This document shows, in pieces, positions 36,341 to 44,952 of a stretch of DNA of 64,000 nucleotides. The DNA is from Ochrobactrum sp. BTU1. Lineage in GTDB: Bacteria; Pseudomonadota; Alphaproteobacteria; Rhizobiales; Rhizobiaceae. Each line of letters opens with the position of its first letter. Position 1 is the first letter of the stretch. The stretch covers positions 186,001 through 250,000 of the forward strand of contig CP076354.1 in NCBI GenBank assembly GCA_018798825.1. Reading direction: 5' to 3'. Made by a program: the position numbers and the translations under genes. The notes under the pieces were generated by a model. That model ran no database searches. It had not been told where the DNA came from and saw only the letters and a list, made by a program, of their open reading frames with translations.

Positions 36341-38149
36341 TTACGATGGAAGAACGTCTTCCAGTCCCTTGGTCAGTTCCAACGCCTGACGTTCGAACAT
36401 GCGGCGATAGATGCCGCCCGGTTTGCGGATGAGCGCATCGTGATCACCTTCTTCAAGGATTTTACCCTTGTCGAAGACCAGCAAGCGGTCAAGCGCACGA
36501 ACCGTTGAAAGCCGGTGTGCAATGACAAGCGTTGTACGGCCGATCATCAGCCGTTCCATTGCCTGCTGGATCAGCACTTCCGATTCTGAATCAAGGCTCG
36601 ATGTTGCCTCGTCCAGAATGAGAATTGGCGCATCAGCCAGAAACGCCCGGGCAATCGCTACACGCTGACGCTCGCCACCCGAAAGCTTCACACCGCGTTC
36701 ACCAACGAGCGTTGCATAACCCTTCGGCAGACGCATGATGAAGTCATGCGCACTGGCAAGCATGGCTGCATGTTCGATCTCTGCCTGTGTCGCACCGGGG
36801 CGAGCATAGGCGATGTTTTCGGCCAGCGTCCGGTGAAACAGGATTGGTTCCTGCTGCACGATAGCAATCTGCGATCTGAGCGAAGCCTGTGTGACTTCGG
36901 CAATGTTCTGTCCATCAATCTTGATGGCGCCGCCACTCACATCGTAGAGACGCTGGATGAGCTTGATGAAAGTCGTCTTGCCCGAACCCGAATGACCGAC
37001 CAGACCAACCCGTTCACCGGCTTCAATCCTGACCGAGAAGTCGCGATAGAGAGCCGTGTCGTGACTGCCATAATGGAAGGTGACGTTCTCAAACGTGATC
37101 TCGCCATTTCCGATCTTGATCGCGTTCGCACCTTGCCTGTCGGCAATGCCGTAAGGCTCGGCCTCAATCTGAACCAGCTCCTCCATATCGTTGACCGAAC
37201 GCTGCAGGTTGCGGATATGCATACCTACATCACGCAGATAGCCCTGCAACATGAAGAAGGCCGTCAGAACGAAGGTGATATCACCTGCCGTTGCCTTGCC
37301 CTGGCTCCAGAGATAGAGCGCAAAAGCAATGACCACGCCGCGCATCACCAGCAGGTTTACACCCTGAATAAAGCCGTTCAGCGTGCCGATCAGCCATGTG
37401 CGGCGCGTACGCGAGCGCCACTTGGTGACGACCTTGGCAAGACGTCCATCTTCCCGACCTTCCGCACCGAATGCCTTGACAACTGCGTTGCACGAAATGG
37501 CATCGGCCAAAGCGCCGCCCATACGTGTGTCCCAGCTGTTGGCAAGCGTTGCAGCAGGCGCAACAAAGCCCAGCGAAATCACAATCGTACAGACGATGAA
37601 AAGCACCGAGCCGATTGCAACCAGCAGGCCCATCATCGGCCAGTACCATGCGAGAAGTGCTACTGAGCCGAAAAGCATGAGGATAGACGGCAATAACGCA
37701 ATCAGCAGCGTGTCATTGAGCAGGTCAAGCGCCCACATGCCGCGCGAAACCTTACGCACGGTCGATCCGGCAAAAGCATTTGCATGCCAGTCGGTCGAAA
37801 ACCGCTGTAGCTTGCGAAACGAACTGGCTGCCATGTCACTCATGATCTTCAGCGTGAAGTCGGTGATGACATAGAAGGTCAGCTGACGCGTGATCAGCGC
37901 CAGTGCGCCCAGCGCAAGCAGGATAATCAGCGCGTGAATGGCAGCATCCCATGCGCCATCCTGACCGATCGAAAGCGCATCGACCAGCCGCCCTGAATAG
38001 AGTGGTGTGAGGACGTCTGCGGCCGTTGCAAGCAGCATGCTGATAATAATCAGCGTCAGCCGCAGAGGCTGACTTCGCCAGTGGCTGAAGGTGTAGCCGA
38101 GGACATTGCGGAAAGCAGGTCCCCGGAAATTGATACGAAACCGAGTCAT
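36341..38149 (-). CDS. ABC exporter, fused permease-ATPase
   Basis: This protein of about 602 residues has an N-terminal six-helix exporter domain (about 15-330) and a C-terminal nucleotide-binding domain: Walker A GLVGHSGSGKTT, Q-loop IVQQEPILFHRT, signature LSGGERQRVAIARAFL, Walker B ILILDEATSSLD, and the H-loop in VIAHRLSTVRALD. It is a half-transporter expected to dimerise in the inner membrane. The family exports lipids, drugs or peptides; the substrate is not evident. ATG 38149 (MTRFRINFRG) is preferred because upstream in-frame sequence passes through a palindromic repeat. No clear ribosome site was found. Confidence 0.9.
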   Translation of the reverse strand: MTRFRINFRGPAFRNVLGYTFSHWRSQPLRLTLIIISMLLATAADVLTPLYSGRLVDALSIGQDGAWDAAIHALIILLALGALALITRQLTFYVITDFTLKIMSDMAASSFRKLQRFSTDWHANAFAGSTVRKVSRGMWALDLLNDTLLIALLPSILMLFGSVALLAWYWPMMGLLVAIGSVLFIVCTIVISLGFVAPAATLANSWDTRMGGALADAISCNAVVKAFGAEGREDGRLAKVVTKWRSRTRRTWLIGTLNGFIQGVNLLVMRGVVIAFALYLWSQGKATAGDITFVLTAFFMLQGYLRDVGMHIRNLQRSVNDMEELVQIEAEPYGIADRQGANAIKIGNGEITFENVTFHYGSHDTALYRDFSVRIEAGERVGLVGHSGSGKTTFIKLIQRLYDVSGGAIKIDGQNIAEVTQASLRSQIAIVQQEPILFHRTLAENIAYARPGATQAEIEHAAMLASAHDFIMRLPKGYATLVGERGVKLSGGERQRVAIARAFLADAPILILDEATSSLDSESEVLIQQAMERLMIGRTTLVIAHRLSTVRALDRLLVFDKGKILEEGDHDALIRKPGGIYRRMFERQALELTKGLEDVLPS

Positions 38150-38197
38150 ATGAATAATACCAGGCCGCGCGAAGACGGATTCTGGTTCCTTTAAAAT

Positions 38198-38240
38198 CAT
38201 TTTCATTAAAAGCACGAAGCGGTTTTGCGTCGAACGATGT
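38198..38240. repeat. Degenerate palindromic repeat before the ABC exporter gene
   Basis: CATTTTCATTAAAAGCACGA and GCGGTTTTGCGTCGAACGATG match the core of the elements at 181 and 12827 with several changes. It lies in the leader of the exporter gene. Confidence 0.5.
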
Positions 38241-38357
38241 TTGAAAACGAAGACAAAACAAACAGCTGCTGAGAGCTGCGGCAAATTTGGAAGTTGTTAG
38301 GAATATGCCCTTTTAGGGAGGGCGATCAGGCCTTAGCCTGCAACACGGGCCAAAGAC

Positions 38358-38417
38358 CTAAAGCTTGGATGCGCCCGCGTTAACACCGGGCACCGACGGA
38401 AATGGATAGACACGCAT
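38358..38417 (-). CDS. Candidate 19-residue leader peptide upstream of the ABC exporter
   Basis: Reading on the minus strand, ATG at 38417 opens MRVYPFPSVPGVNAGASKL and stops at TAG (38360-38358). CAAGAGG lies about 7 nt upstream as a plausible ribosome site. An overlapping frame from ATG 38422 would give a 29-residue Arg-rich peptide ending at 38333, but its AGAGG is too close to the ATG. Downstream, CAGGC-TAAG-GCCTG and GCCCT...AGGGC can form hairpins before the exporter gene. This arrangement resembles translational attenuators. I know no homologue for certain; it could be chance. Confidence 0.4.
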   Translation of the reverse strand: MRVYPFPSVPGVNAGASKL

Positions 38418-38470
38418 CTCATACCTCTTGCCAGTGTTTCAGATGGCTGCACAATAAATGAGCAAATCTA

Positions 38471-38486
38471 TTTGCCAAGTGGCAAA
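38471..38486. promoter_or_regulatory. Perfect palindrome TTTGCCAAGTGGCAAA
   Basis: TTTGCCA and TGGCAAA are inverted arms around two bases. It lies about 50 bp upstream of the candidate leader peptide of the ABC exporter and just after the thiX stop. It is a likely repressor or activator site; a weak thiX terminator is the alternative, but no T-run follows. Confidence 0.5.
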
Positions 38487-38533
38487 ATGCAGAAACTTAA
38501 TTTCAATCTATTGAGTGTGGCAAAAATGCTGCC

Positions 38534-39304
38534 TTACAGCTTTCGCGGCCATGCGGCGAGCTTGCGCGAAAAATGCGAGATGGTTGCATGTAAAAGCATG
38601 GTGAAGGCCGCCAGCACGAACAGGCTTGCGAACATCAGATCGACCTTGGCGCGACCATTGGCGAGCAGCATCAGATAACCAAGACCTTTTGATGCTCCGA
38701 CCCATTCGCCCACTACAGCCCCAATTGGGGCGTACACGGCAGCAAGACTTAACCCCGAAGCAAGTGACGGGAAAGCTGCGGGAATGCGCACGCGAAAAAG
38801 AATCTGCATTGGCTTGGCGCCAAGGTTTTCGGCGGCATTAATCAGCGTCTGATCCGTCCGTTGCATTCCATCCAGAAAGGTGGAGACGACCGGAAAGAAG
38901 ATCATCAGAATGGTGACGGCAATTTTCGATGCCGGTCCATAGCCGAGCCAGAGTGTTAAGATCGGAGCGAGTGCAAATATCGGAATCGCCTGGCTGAACA
39001 CCATCACTGGCATGACCAGCCGTTGTGCAAGCGGCGACATCATCAGCCCTATGGCTGTGAGAACGCCAATGGCAGAGCCGAGAAACAGCCCGCCCAGCAC
39101 TTCGCCAAATGTCACGACTGCATTATCGGCGATCAACTGTGCATTGGTGATGAGCGATTGCACGACGTCGAGCGGGCCGGGCAGGATGAAGCGCGGCATC
39201 TGCCAGATGCTCACCACAGCCTGCCAAAGTGCCAGCACAGCAAACGCCGACAGAAACCCGTCGGCGATGCGTTTTTTGCGCGAGCGAGGAGCGATGCTCG
39301 TCAT
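38534..39304 (-). CDS. thiX: ABC permease of the thiamin-precursor transporter (ThiX)
   Basis: This 256-residue inner-membrane permease has about six helices and the BPD-type ATPase-contact loop EAA motif (AAENLGAKPMQILFRVRIPAAFPS). It overlaps tenA by 4 bp and is the last gene of the thiamin operon, so it is assigned as ThiX, partner of the ThiY binding protein for hydroxymethylpyrimidine-type precursors. The ATPase gene thiZ, which normally follows, is not present in the window; the ATPase must come from elsewhere. Confidence 0.9.
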   Translation of the reverse strand: MTSIAPRSRKKRIADGFLSAFAVLALWQAVVSIWQMPRFILPGPLDVVQSLITNAQLIADNAVVTFGEVLGGLFLGSAIGVLTAIGLMMSPLAQRLVMPVMVFSQAIPIFALAPILTLWLGYGPASKIAVTILMIFFPVVSTFLDGMQRTDQTLINAAENLGAKPMQILFRVRIPAAFPSLASGLSLAAVYAPIGAVVGEWVGASKGLGYLMLLANGRAKVDLMFASLFVLAAFTMLLHATISHFSRKLAAWPRKL

Positions 39305-39990
39305 GCTCCTTTGAGACCCATGCTCCAGAAGTTCGCTTCAAGCCTGCTTGCGGTTGCAAAAATCTGGCAGAGCTTTGGCCAGCGCGGGCTGTTTTCGAAA
39401 TCCGTGCCGATGCGGTCTTTTGCAGCCTGATCAAAAAGCTTGCCAACCGTGTGGCACATCTCCTGATAGTCAGCGCCCGCATAGGTGTCGATCCACTCCT
39501 GATAGGGTGTGCCGGTATGGGCGGTGGCTACCAGATTGACCCCGATTTCGCCATAGCCATGCGCGCAGGGAACCAGTGCGGTCAGCAGGTCGAGAAAATC
39601 GCCTGCCTGCCCGCAATCGAGTACATAACGCGTATAGGCGAGGTTTTCCGGCTCTTCTTTTGTGTTGTAAAGATCGTCTTCGGTTATGCCTTCGCGTGCG
39701 CAGATGCCAACATGCAGCGGCAGTTCTGTGACCGCCAGCCCATGCATAATCTCGGCGCAGAGCCGCGTTTCCTGCAAGCTGCCTGCCTTCACGACACCCA
39801 GCGCAAAGGCGCGGGCATAGTGATGCAGATAGACGTAGTCCTGCCTGAGATAATGCAGGAACGCTGATTTCGGCAGCGTGCCATCGCCAAGCCCGCGGAC
39901 AAATTCATGATCGATATAGGGGTTCCAGTCATCAAGCGTTGCGGCACGCAGGCGGGTGAATAATTCGGATGAATAAAGCGTGTCACTCAT
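39301..39990 (-). CDS. tenA: Thiaminase II / aminopyrimidine aminohydrolase TenA
   Basis: This 229-residue all-helical enzyme deaminates aminopyrimidine breakdown products of thiamin to hydroxymethylpyrimidine. Seen are the N-terminal Asp region FLHYLRQDYVYLHHYARAFA, the active-site Cys region LVPCAHGYGEIG and the Glu region WIDTYAGADYQEMC. It overlaps both neighbours (thiY and thiX) by 4 bp, which shows tight co-translation. With thiY-thiX it forms a precursor-salvage block: import, hydrolysis, then phosphorylation by ThiD. Confidence 0.94.
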   Translation of the reverse strand: MSDTLYSSELFTRLRAATLDDWNPYIDHEFVRGLGDGTLPKSAFLHYLRQDYVYLHHYARAFALGVVKAGSLQETRLCAEIMHGLAVTELPLHVGICAREGITEDDLYNTKEEPENLAYTRYVLDCGQAGDFLDLLTALVPCAHGYGEIGVNLVATAHTGTPYQEWIDTYAGADYQEMCHTVGKLFDQAAKDRIGTDFENSPRWPKLCQIFATASRLEANFWSMGLKGA

Positions 39991-40967
39991 GACTTATTTC
40001 CTTCCGCGTTGACATCGATTGCAAATTTCTCGACAGGCAGGATCGAAGGCACGAGACCGTTATCCTTGAGATAGGTTTCGTAGCGGCTCCAGCGTCCATA
40101 ATCGAGGCTTGCGGGTGAGCGCGAGAAACGGGCGACCGTGTCTTTCCAGGCGCGTTGGTTCAGCTCGTCTTTGAGTTCAGAACTATAAGACGCGAACATG
40201 TCGTAGCTTTGCTCTGGATGATTGACGATATATTGCGCGGCTTTTTCGGTAGCTGCTAGAAAGCGCGAAATCCGTTCTTTTTCGTTCACATCCAGCTTGT
40301 TTGAGTTGGCGACATAAACCAGCTCGTCATAGACCGGCACGCCTTCCTCCTCGACGAAGAAGCATTTGCCCGCAACCCCTTCAACCGCCATCTGGTTGAG
40401 TTCAACATTGCGATAGGCACCCATCACCGCATCAACCTGTTTCGACATCAGCGATGGTGCGAGCGAGAAGTTCACATTGATGAGTTCGACATCGGACAGC
40501 TTTATGTCGTGGTTTTTGAGAATGGTGCCAAGCACCGTTTCTTCAACACCAGCGACAGAGAAGCCGATCTTCTTGCCCTTGAGATCGGCAATTGAATTGA
40601 CCGAACCATCGTCACGCACCATCAGGCAATTGAGCGGGGAATCGACCAGAGTGCCGACGCGGATCAGCGGAATATCGGCATGAACATCGAGATGCACCTG
40701 CTGCTGATATGAAATTGCCAGATCAGCCTGTCCAGCCGCAACCATTTTGGGCGGCACGGATGCATCCGCAGGGGCGACGATTTCGACATCAAGACCCGCG
40801 TCCTTGAAGTAACCGAGCTTGTCGGCCACGATAATCGGCCCGTGATCCGGGTTCACATACCAGTCGAGTATGAGTTTGAATTTATCGTTCGCCTGAGCTG
40901 CCTGAGCTGACATCAGGGCGAACGAAGCCGTGGCGCTGAAAAGCGCAGCAAAAATCAGTTTTTTCAA
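39987..40967 (-). CDS. thiY: Periplasmic binding protein for thiamin precursors (ThiY)
   Basis: This 326-residue protein has a signal peptide (KKLIFAALFSATASFALMS, cleavage near AQAAQA) followed by the NMT1/THI5-like domain: KFKLILDWYVNPDHGPIIVA at the start and PKMVAAGQADLAISYQQQV. The family binds N-formyl-aminopyrimidine or hydroxymethylpyrimidine. It lies after a palindromic repeat (40985-41028), which separates it from thiE. Confidence 0.93.
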   Translation of the reverse strand: MKKLIFAALFSATASFALMSAQAAQANDKFKLILDWYVNPDHGPIIVADKLGYFKDAGLDVEIVAPADASVPPKMVAAGQADLAISYQQQVHLDVHADIPLIRVGTLVDSPLNCLMVRDDGSVNSIADLKGKKIGFSVAGVEETVLGTILKNHDIKLSDVELINVNFSLAPSLMSKQVDAVMGAYRNVELNQMAVEGVAGKCFFVEEEGVPVYDELVYVANSNKLDVNEKERISRFLAATEKAAQYIVNHPEQSYDMFASYSSELKDELNQRAWKDTVARFSRSPASLDYGRWSRYETYLKDNGLVPSILPVEKFAIDVNAEGNKS

Positions 40968-40984
40968 TGTTTCCTCCGGTTAGA

Positions 40985-41028
40985 GCGCATCCCGAAAAGT
41001 GTGAAGCGGTTTTCGGACAAGATGCGCG
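40985..41028. repeat. GCGCATCCCGAAAAGTGTGAA palindromic repeat
   Basis: GCGCATCCCGAAAAGTGTGA and GGTTTTCGGACAAGATGCGCG form a hairpin inside the thiamin operon, in the 79-bp gap between thiE and thiY. It may set the ratio of biosynthesis to transport transcripts, which is inference. Confidence 0.8.
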
Positions 41029-41046
41029 TTAAAGCGAATATTAGGT

Positions 41047-41655
41047 CTACTTTACATAGGGGCGTGTAACTTCGATCCATTGCCGCACGCGGGCTTCGGG
41101 ATCGGGGTTGAGAGTGATGTCGGTGACGACGGATACAATGTCAGCTCCGGCTTTAAAGACGCCCGGCGCGCGATCGACATTCATGCCGCCAATGCCAACA
41201 AGCGGAATATCACCAAGGGTGGCTTTCCATTGACTGACGCGGTCCAGTCCCTGTTCATGCCATTTCATCTTTTTGAGAATGGTCGGATAGACAGGGCCGA
41301 GCGCGATATAGGCTGGCTTTAGCGCTAATGCGCGATCAAGTTCAGCCTCATCATGGCTGGATACACCGAGCTTCACGCCGCTCTCGCGGATTGCATCAAG
41401 ATCAGCATCATCAAGGTCTTCCTGACCGAGATGTACGAAGTCGCAGCCTTCCTCAATCGCCAGTTTCCAGTAGTCATTGACGATGAGCTGGCAATCATAT
41501 CGCGCGCAAATTTCGCGGGCTGCGCGGATTTCTGCGCGCAGTTCAGCGTCGTTCTTATCCTTGATGCGCAGCTGCACGAGTTTGATGCCAAGCGGCACCA
41601 TGCGCTCACACCAGTTGGCGCTGTCAAAGATCGGGTAGAACGGATCAAGGGCCAT
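41047..41655 (-). CDS. thiE: Thiamine-phosphate synthase
   Basis: This 202-residue TIM barrel joins hydroxymethylpyrimidine diphosphate and thiazole phosphate into thiamine phosphate. Typical stretches: GIKLVQLRIKD near residue 23, CQLIVNDYWKLAIEEGCDFVHLGQEDL, LGVSSHDEAELDRAL and YIALGPVYPTILKKM, and GGMNVDRAPGVFKAGADIVSVV. It starts on the last base of the thiG stop (TAATG). Confidence 0.95.
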   Translation of the reverse strand: MALDPFYPIFDSANWCERMVPLGIKLVQLRIKDKNDAELRAEIRAAREICARYDCQLIVNDYWKLAIEEGCDFVHLGQEDLDDADLDAIRESGVKLGVSSHDEAELDRALALKPAYIALGPVYPTILKKMKWHEQGLDRVSQWKATLGDIPLVGIGGMNVDRAPGVFKAGADIVSVVTDITLNPDPEARVRQWIEVTRPYVK

Positions 41656-42425
41656 TACAAAAATGCCTTTCCGAGTAATGGAGTGGAGGGGGCAGCCATG
41701 TCGCGGGCTTCAATCGGATCGGCTTCATAGGCGATGCGGCCAGCTTCAACAGCGAGCGCAAAAGCGCGGGCGATAGCGGCTGGATCACCTGCTTTGGCAA
41801 CCGCAGTGTTGATCAGCACGGCATCAAAGCCAAGTTCCATGGCGGTTGCAGCGTGCGATGGCACGCCAATACCGGCATCCACGACCAGTGGAATATCGGG
41901 GAAATGCGCGCGCATGGTTTTAAGCGCATAAGGATTGTTGAGGCCACGACCAGAACCAATCGGCGCGCCCCATGGCATCAACACCTTGCAGCCTGCCTCA
42001 ATCAGCTTTTCCGCAACCACCAGATCGTCATTCATATAGGGAAAGACCTCAAAGCCTTCATCGCAGAGAATACGGGCTGCTTCGACCAGCCCGAAAGGAT
42101 CGGGCTGCAACGTGTCGTGATCGCCGATGACTTCAAGCTTGATCCAGTTGGTGCCGAAAACGTCACGCGCCATTTTTGCCGTGGTGATTGCTTCGCGTGC
42201 GGTATGGCAACCGGCAGTATTGGGCAAAACCGAAACACCCAGATCTTTGATCAGTGTCCAGAAGTCCTGACCAGCACGCATATTCCCGCTCTCGCGCCGC
42301 AGCGAAACCGTCACGATTTCCGACTGTGATGAGCGGACGCTGTCAGCAAGAATAGAGGGGGACGGATATTGCGCCGTGCCCAATAGCAGGCGGCTTTCAA
42401 ATGTTTTTCCGTAAAATTCCAGCAT
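41655..42425 (-). CDS. thiG: Thiazole synthase
   Basis: This 256-residue enzyme forms the thiazole phosphate ring from deoxyxylulose phosphate, the ThiS thiocarboxylate and dehydroglycine. ATG 42425 ([20 protein letters not shown]) follows the thiS stop by one base. Also seen are [36 protein letters not shown] and [14 protein letters not shown], the last two including the phosphate site. An in-frame upstream extension through thiS is spurious. Confidence 0.96.
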   Translation of the reverse strand: MLEFYGKTFESRLLLGTAQYPSPSILADSVRSSQSEIVTVSLRRESGNMRAGQDFWTLIKDLGVSVLPNTAGCHTAREAITTAKMARDVFGTNWIKLEVIGDHDTLQPDPFGLVEAARILCDEGFEVFPYMNDDLVVAEKLIEAGCKVLMPWGAPIGSGRGLNNPYALKTMRAHFPDIPLVVDAGIGVPSHAATAMELGFDAVLINTAVAKAGDPAAIARAFALAVEAGRIAYEADPIEARDMAAPSTPLLGKAFL

Positions 42426-42426
42426 C

Positions 42427-42624
42427 TTAGCCTCCCTGCATCGGTGCGAGCACTTCGATGCGGTCACCTTCACCGATGAGAGTTTCCTCGCGTTCATCGC
42501 CTGCAATGAATTCGCCATTGAGCGCGGTTGCGACCACCGCTTCATCAAGTTCGATTTCTGCAAGCAGAGCCAAAAGATTGGCGCTTTTGGTCTCAAAGAC
42601 CTCGCCATTTAAAACGATGGTCAT
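42427..42624 (-). CDS. thiS: Sulfur carrier protein ThiS
   Basis: This 65-residue ubiquitin-fold protein ends in the required Gly-Gly (LAPMQGG). The C-terminus is adenylated and converted to the thiocarboxylate that gives sulfur to ThiG. It overlaps thiO by 4 bp and is 1 bp before thiG. The start ([11 protein letters not shown]) is typical of the family. Confidence 0.95.
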   Translation of the reverse strand: MTIVLNGEVFETKSANLLALLAEIELDEAVVATALNGEFIAGDEREETLIGEGDRIEVLAPMQGG

Positions 42625-43613
42625 GCCAGGTTCTCCAGAAGTTCAGGTTGTTGTTCGGTCTCGGTTGTTGCCGCAACCGCCATGCGTGCAACCGCAGGCG
42701 AGAGCAGAAAGCCGTGCCGGTAAAGCCCGTTGACATAGATTATTTGTCCACGCTTGCGCACACGCGGCAGATTGTCGGGGAAGGCAGGGCGGGCATCGAC
42801 GCCGGTTTCCAGAATTTCCGCCTCGCCAAATGCCGGATGCAGCGCATAGGCGGCGCTTAACATTTCCAGCGTCGAGCGAACGCTGATGCCGCCTCTCTCA
42901 TCGCTTTCGATCATGGTTGCGCCGATCATATGAATGCCGTCACCGCGCGGCACGATGTAGAGCGGAATGCGCGGATGCAGCAGGCGCACAGGGCGCGAAA
43001 GATTGATGTCGCGGGAGCGAACCACCAGCATTTCGCCCTTTACGCCGCGCAGATCCTGCAATTGATCGCGCGCTGCCAGACCACGCGCATCGACGGTGAT
43101 ATCGGTGTCGATTTTTACATCTTTCGCATCTTGCCCGAGATGAAAGACGACGCCTTTCTTTTGCAGGTTTTCGGCAAGTTCGATCAGTGTATTGCGCGGA
43201 TTGAGGTGGCCTTCCTCAGTAAAGAAAAGCCCCTGCCGGAAACGGCCTGCAAGGTCCGGCTCCAGTGCATCAATCTGTTCGGAATCAATTGTGTCGAAGG
43301 CTTGCGTGCGGCGGGCAAAGCGGCGCAGCTCAGTCGTATCGCGTGTGTGTGAAATGACAAGTGTGCCCTTGCGGTGGACTGTTGAAACATGCCGTTCCCA
43401 CCAGCTAATCGCTTCTTGCCCCAGCCTTACGACGGGTTCTTCCGCACTCTCGCCTTCGCACCACGGGGCTAGCATTCCCCCCGCAAACCACGAACAGCTG
43501 TCGGAGCCGATTGCGGTGCTTTTGGCAATGACGGTGACAGCGTGGCCTTGGTCACTAAATTCTGCGGCACAGGCAAGACCTGCAACACCTGCGCCGATGA
43601 TGGTGACGCGCAT
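42621..43613 (-). CDS. thiO: Glycine oxidase ThiO
   Basis: This 330-residue FAD oxidase turns glycine into dehydroglycine for ThiG. The dinucleotide motif RVTIIGAGVAGLACAAEFSDQ is at the N-terminus. WFAGGMLAPW and the C-terminal GLYRHGFLLSPAVA are DAO-family features. ATG 43613 overlaps the thiD stop by one base. The thiO-thiS-thiG-thiE order is the rhizobial arrangement; a ThiH type route is not needed. Confidence 0.94.
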   Translation of the reverse strand: MRVTIIGAGVAGLACAAEFSDQGHAVTVIAKSTAIGSDSCSWFAGGMLAPWCEGESAEEPVVRLGQEAISWWERHVSTVHRKGTLVISHTRDTTELRRFARRTQAFDTIDSEQIDALEPDLAGRFRQGLFFTEEGHLNPRNTLIELAENLQKKGVVFHLGQDAKDVKIDTDITVDARGLAARDQLQDLRGVKGEMLVVRSRDINLSRPVRLLHPRIPLYIVPRGDGIHMIGATMIESDERGGISVRSTLEMLSAAYALHPAFGEAEILETGVDARPAFPDNLPRVRKRGQIIYVNGLYRHGFLLSPAVARMAVAATTETEQQPELLENLA

Positions 43614-44476
43614 TATGCAATCTCCCACAAGGCGTGGAAGTGATGCACGGGGCCGTGCCCGCTTCCGACCTGCAATGTGTTGGCAGAGCGGATGGCTGCT
43701 TGCAGATAGCTGTGCGCTTCACGAAGGGCTTTTTCCAGCGAAAGCCCTTTGCCGAGACCCGCTGCAATTGCTGATGAAAGCGTGCATCCAGTTCCATGGG
43801 TGTTTTGCGTGTAGATGCGCTGCGCTTCCAGACGGATTGTCGGTAGATTGGCACGGATGAGAAGGTCGGTGCAGATGTCGCCCTCCGCATGGCCCCCCTT
43901 CATCAGCACGGCTTTCGCGCCGAGCTTGAGCAAAGCGCGCCCTTGTTCTTCTGCTTCATCATCATTACGCGCGATGGCACAATCGAGCAGGCAGGCAGCT
44001 TCTGGCCGGTTTGGCGTCAGAACGCTGGCAAGCGGGATCAGCTTTTCGCGCAATGTCGAGATTGCGGCTTCGCTTAAAAGTCTGTCGCCGGATTTCGCCA
44101 CCATCACCGGATCAAGAACCACCGGGCCAGAGAAATGCCTAAGGCCTTTGGCGATTGCCTGAATGGTTTCCGGCACCGACACCATGCCGATCTTGACCGA
44201 GGCCACATTGAGATCGCTGAAGACTGCATCGATCTGTGCTGCAACGATTTCAGCCGGAACATCGTGGACTGCTGTGACCGTTAATGTGTTCTGTGCGGTG
44301 ATCGCTGTAATGACGCTCGCGCCATAGACGTTCAGTGCTGAAAAAGTTTTGAGATCAGCCTGAATGCCAGCACCGCCGCCGCTGTCGGAGCCAGCAATAG
44401 TCACGCAAATAGGCACGGACGCACCATTGCTGTTGCTTGCTTTTGTTCGGGAGAGGCTTTGTCTTAAGTCCATCAT
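43613..44476 (-). CDS. thiD: Hydroxymethylpyrimidine/phosphomethylpyrimidine kinase
   Basis: This 287-residue ribokinase-fold enzyme phosphorylates HMP twice to HMP diphosphate. Seen are TIAGSDSGGGAGIQADLKTF near residue 25 and the catalytic loop NTHGTGCTLSSAIAAGL. I chose ATG 44476, with GAGAG 5 nt upstream; ATG 44488 in the same frame is possible and adds four residues. It is the first gene under the TPP riboswitch. Confidence 0.95.
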   Translation of the reverse strand: MMDLRQSLSRTKASNSNGASVPICVTIAGSDSGGGAGIQADLKTFSALNVYGASVITAITAQNTLTVTAVHDVPAEIVAAQIDAVFSDLNVASVKIGMVSVPETIQAIAKGLRHFSGPVVLDPVMVAKSGDRLLSEAAISTLREKLIPLASVLTPNRPEAACLLDCAIARNDDEAEEQGRALLKLGAKAVLMKGGHAEGDICTDLLIRANLPTIRLEAQRIYTQNTHGTGCTLSSAIAAGLGKGLSLEKALREAHSYLQAAIRSANTLQVGSGHGPVHHFHALWEIA

Positions 44477-44523
44477 GTCGTCTCTCATTCCGAACGGAAA
44501 ATTGAGACGTCATGAACGGGTTT

Positions 44524-44556
44524 TGGGGCTTTGCCCCACGGAGGATGAAATCCTCC
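44524..44556 (-). promoter_or_regulatory. Two hairpins between the TPP aptamer and thiD
   Basis: GGAGGAT-GAA-ATCCTCC (44540-44556) and TGGGGC...GCCCCA (44524-44538) lie between the aptamer and thiD. The first contains GGAGG in a stem, the second is followed on the minus strand by AAAACCCG rather than a T-run. They are probably the expression platform, though which one switches is unclear. Confidence 0.5.
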
Positions 44557-44576
44557 TTGTTCGCGACGCGCCAAAC

Positions 44577-44716
44577 TCCGTTCCCTACGCAGGTATTACC
44601 CGGATCAGGTTCAATGGGTTAACGCGGTCAGCGTCTCTCAGCCTTTTGTGTCGCAAGGTCGGATGGAAAACCGTTTAGCGCTTTTCCTGATCTTGCTTCG
44701 AAGGCACCCCAACGAA
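44577..44716 (-). ncRNA. TPP riboswitch (THI element)
   Basis: On the minus strand the aptamer runs from TTCGTTGGGGTGCC to CGTAGGGAACGGA. It contains the two invariant blocks GGCTGAGA and CCTGATCCGGGTAATACC, with the P1 stem formed by the TTCGTT/AACGGA ends. The P3 arm is extended. It lies about 100 nt before thiD and will turn the thiamin operon down when thiamine diphosphate is abundant. Confidence 0.95.
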
Positions 44717-44952
44717 TTTTGTGTCTTAGGCATAGGCCGGAACAGCAGGCCGGTCAAGAGACTGTAAAACGACAAATTGCAGGCGCTAAATTAGGGATTT
44801 TGATAATTTGTATATAATTTGTTAAAATTCTAGACTGTAAGCTATCCACCGGATTGCATCGTCCTGCTACAGACAGTTTGATCTGATTCTCCGGGTTAAC
44901 TCTCGCATGAGAGCGGAAAACATCCAGTCAGGATTTGTCTGATGAGGGACCA

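Noticed and set aside
38333..38422. 29-residue Arg-rich frame as the main leader peptide
   Set aside because: Its ribosome site would be only one base from the ATG; the overlapping 19-residue frame is better placed. Kept only as an alternative.
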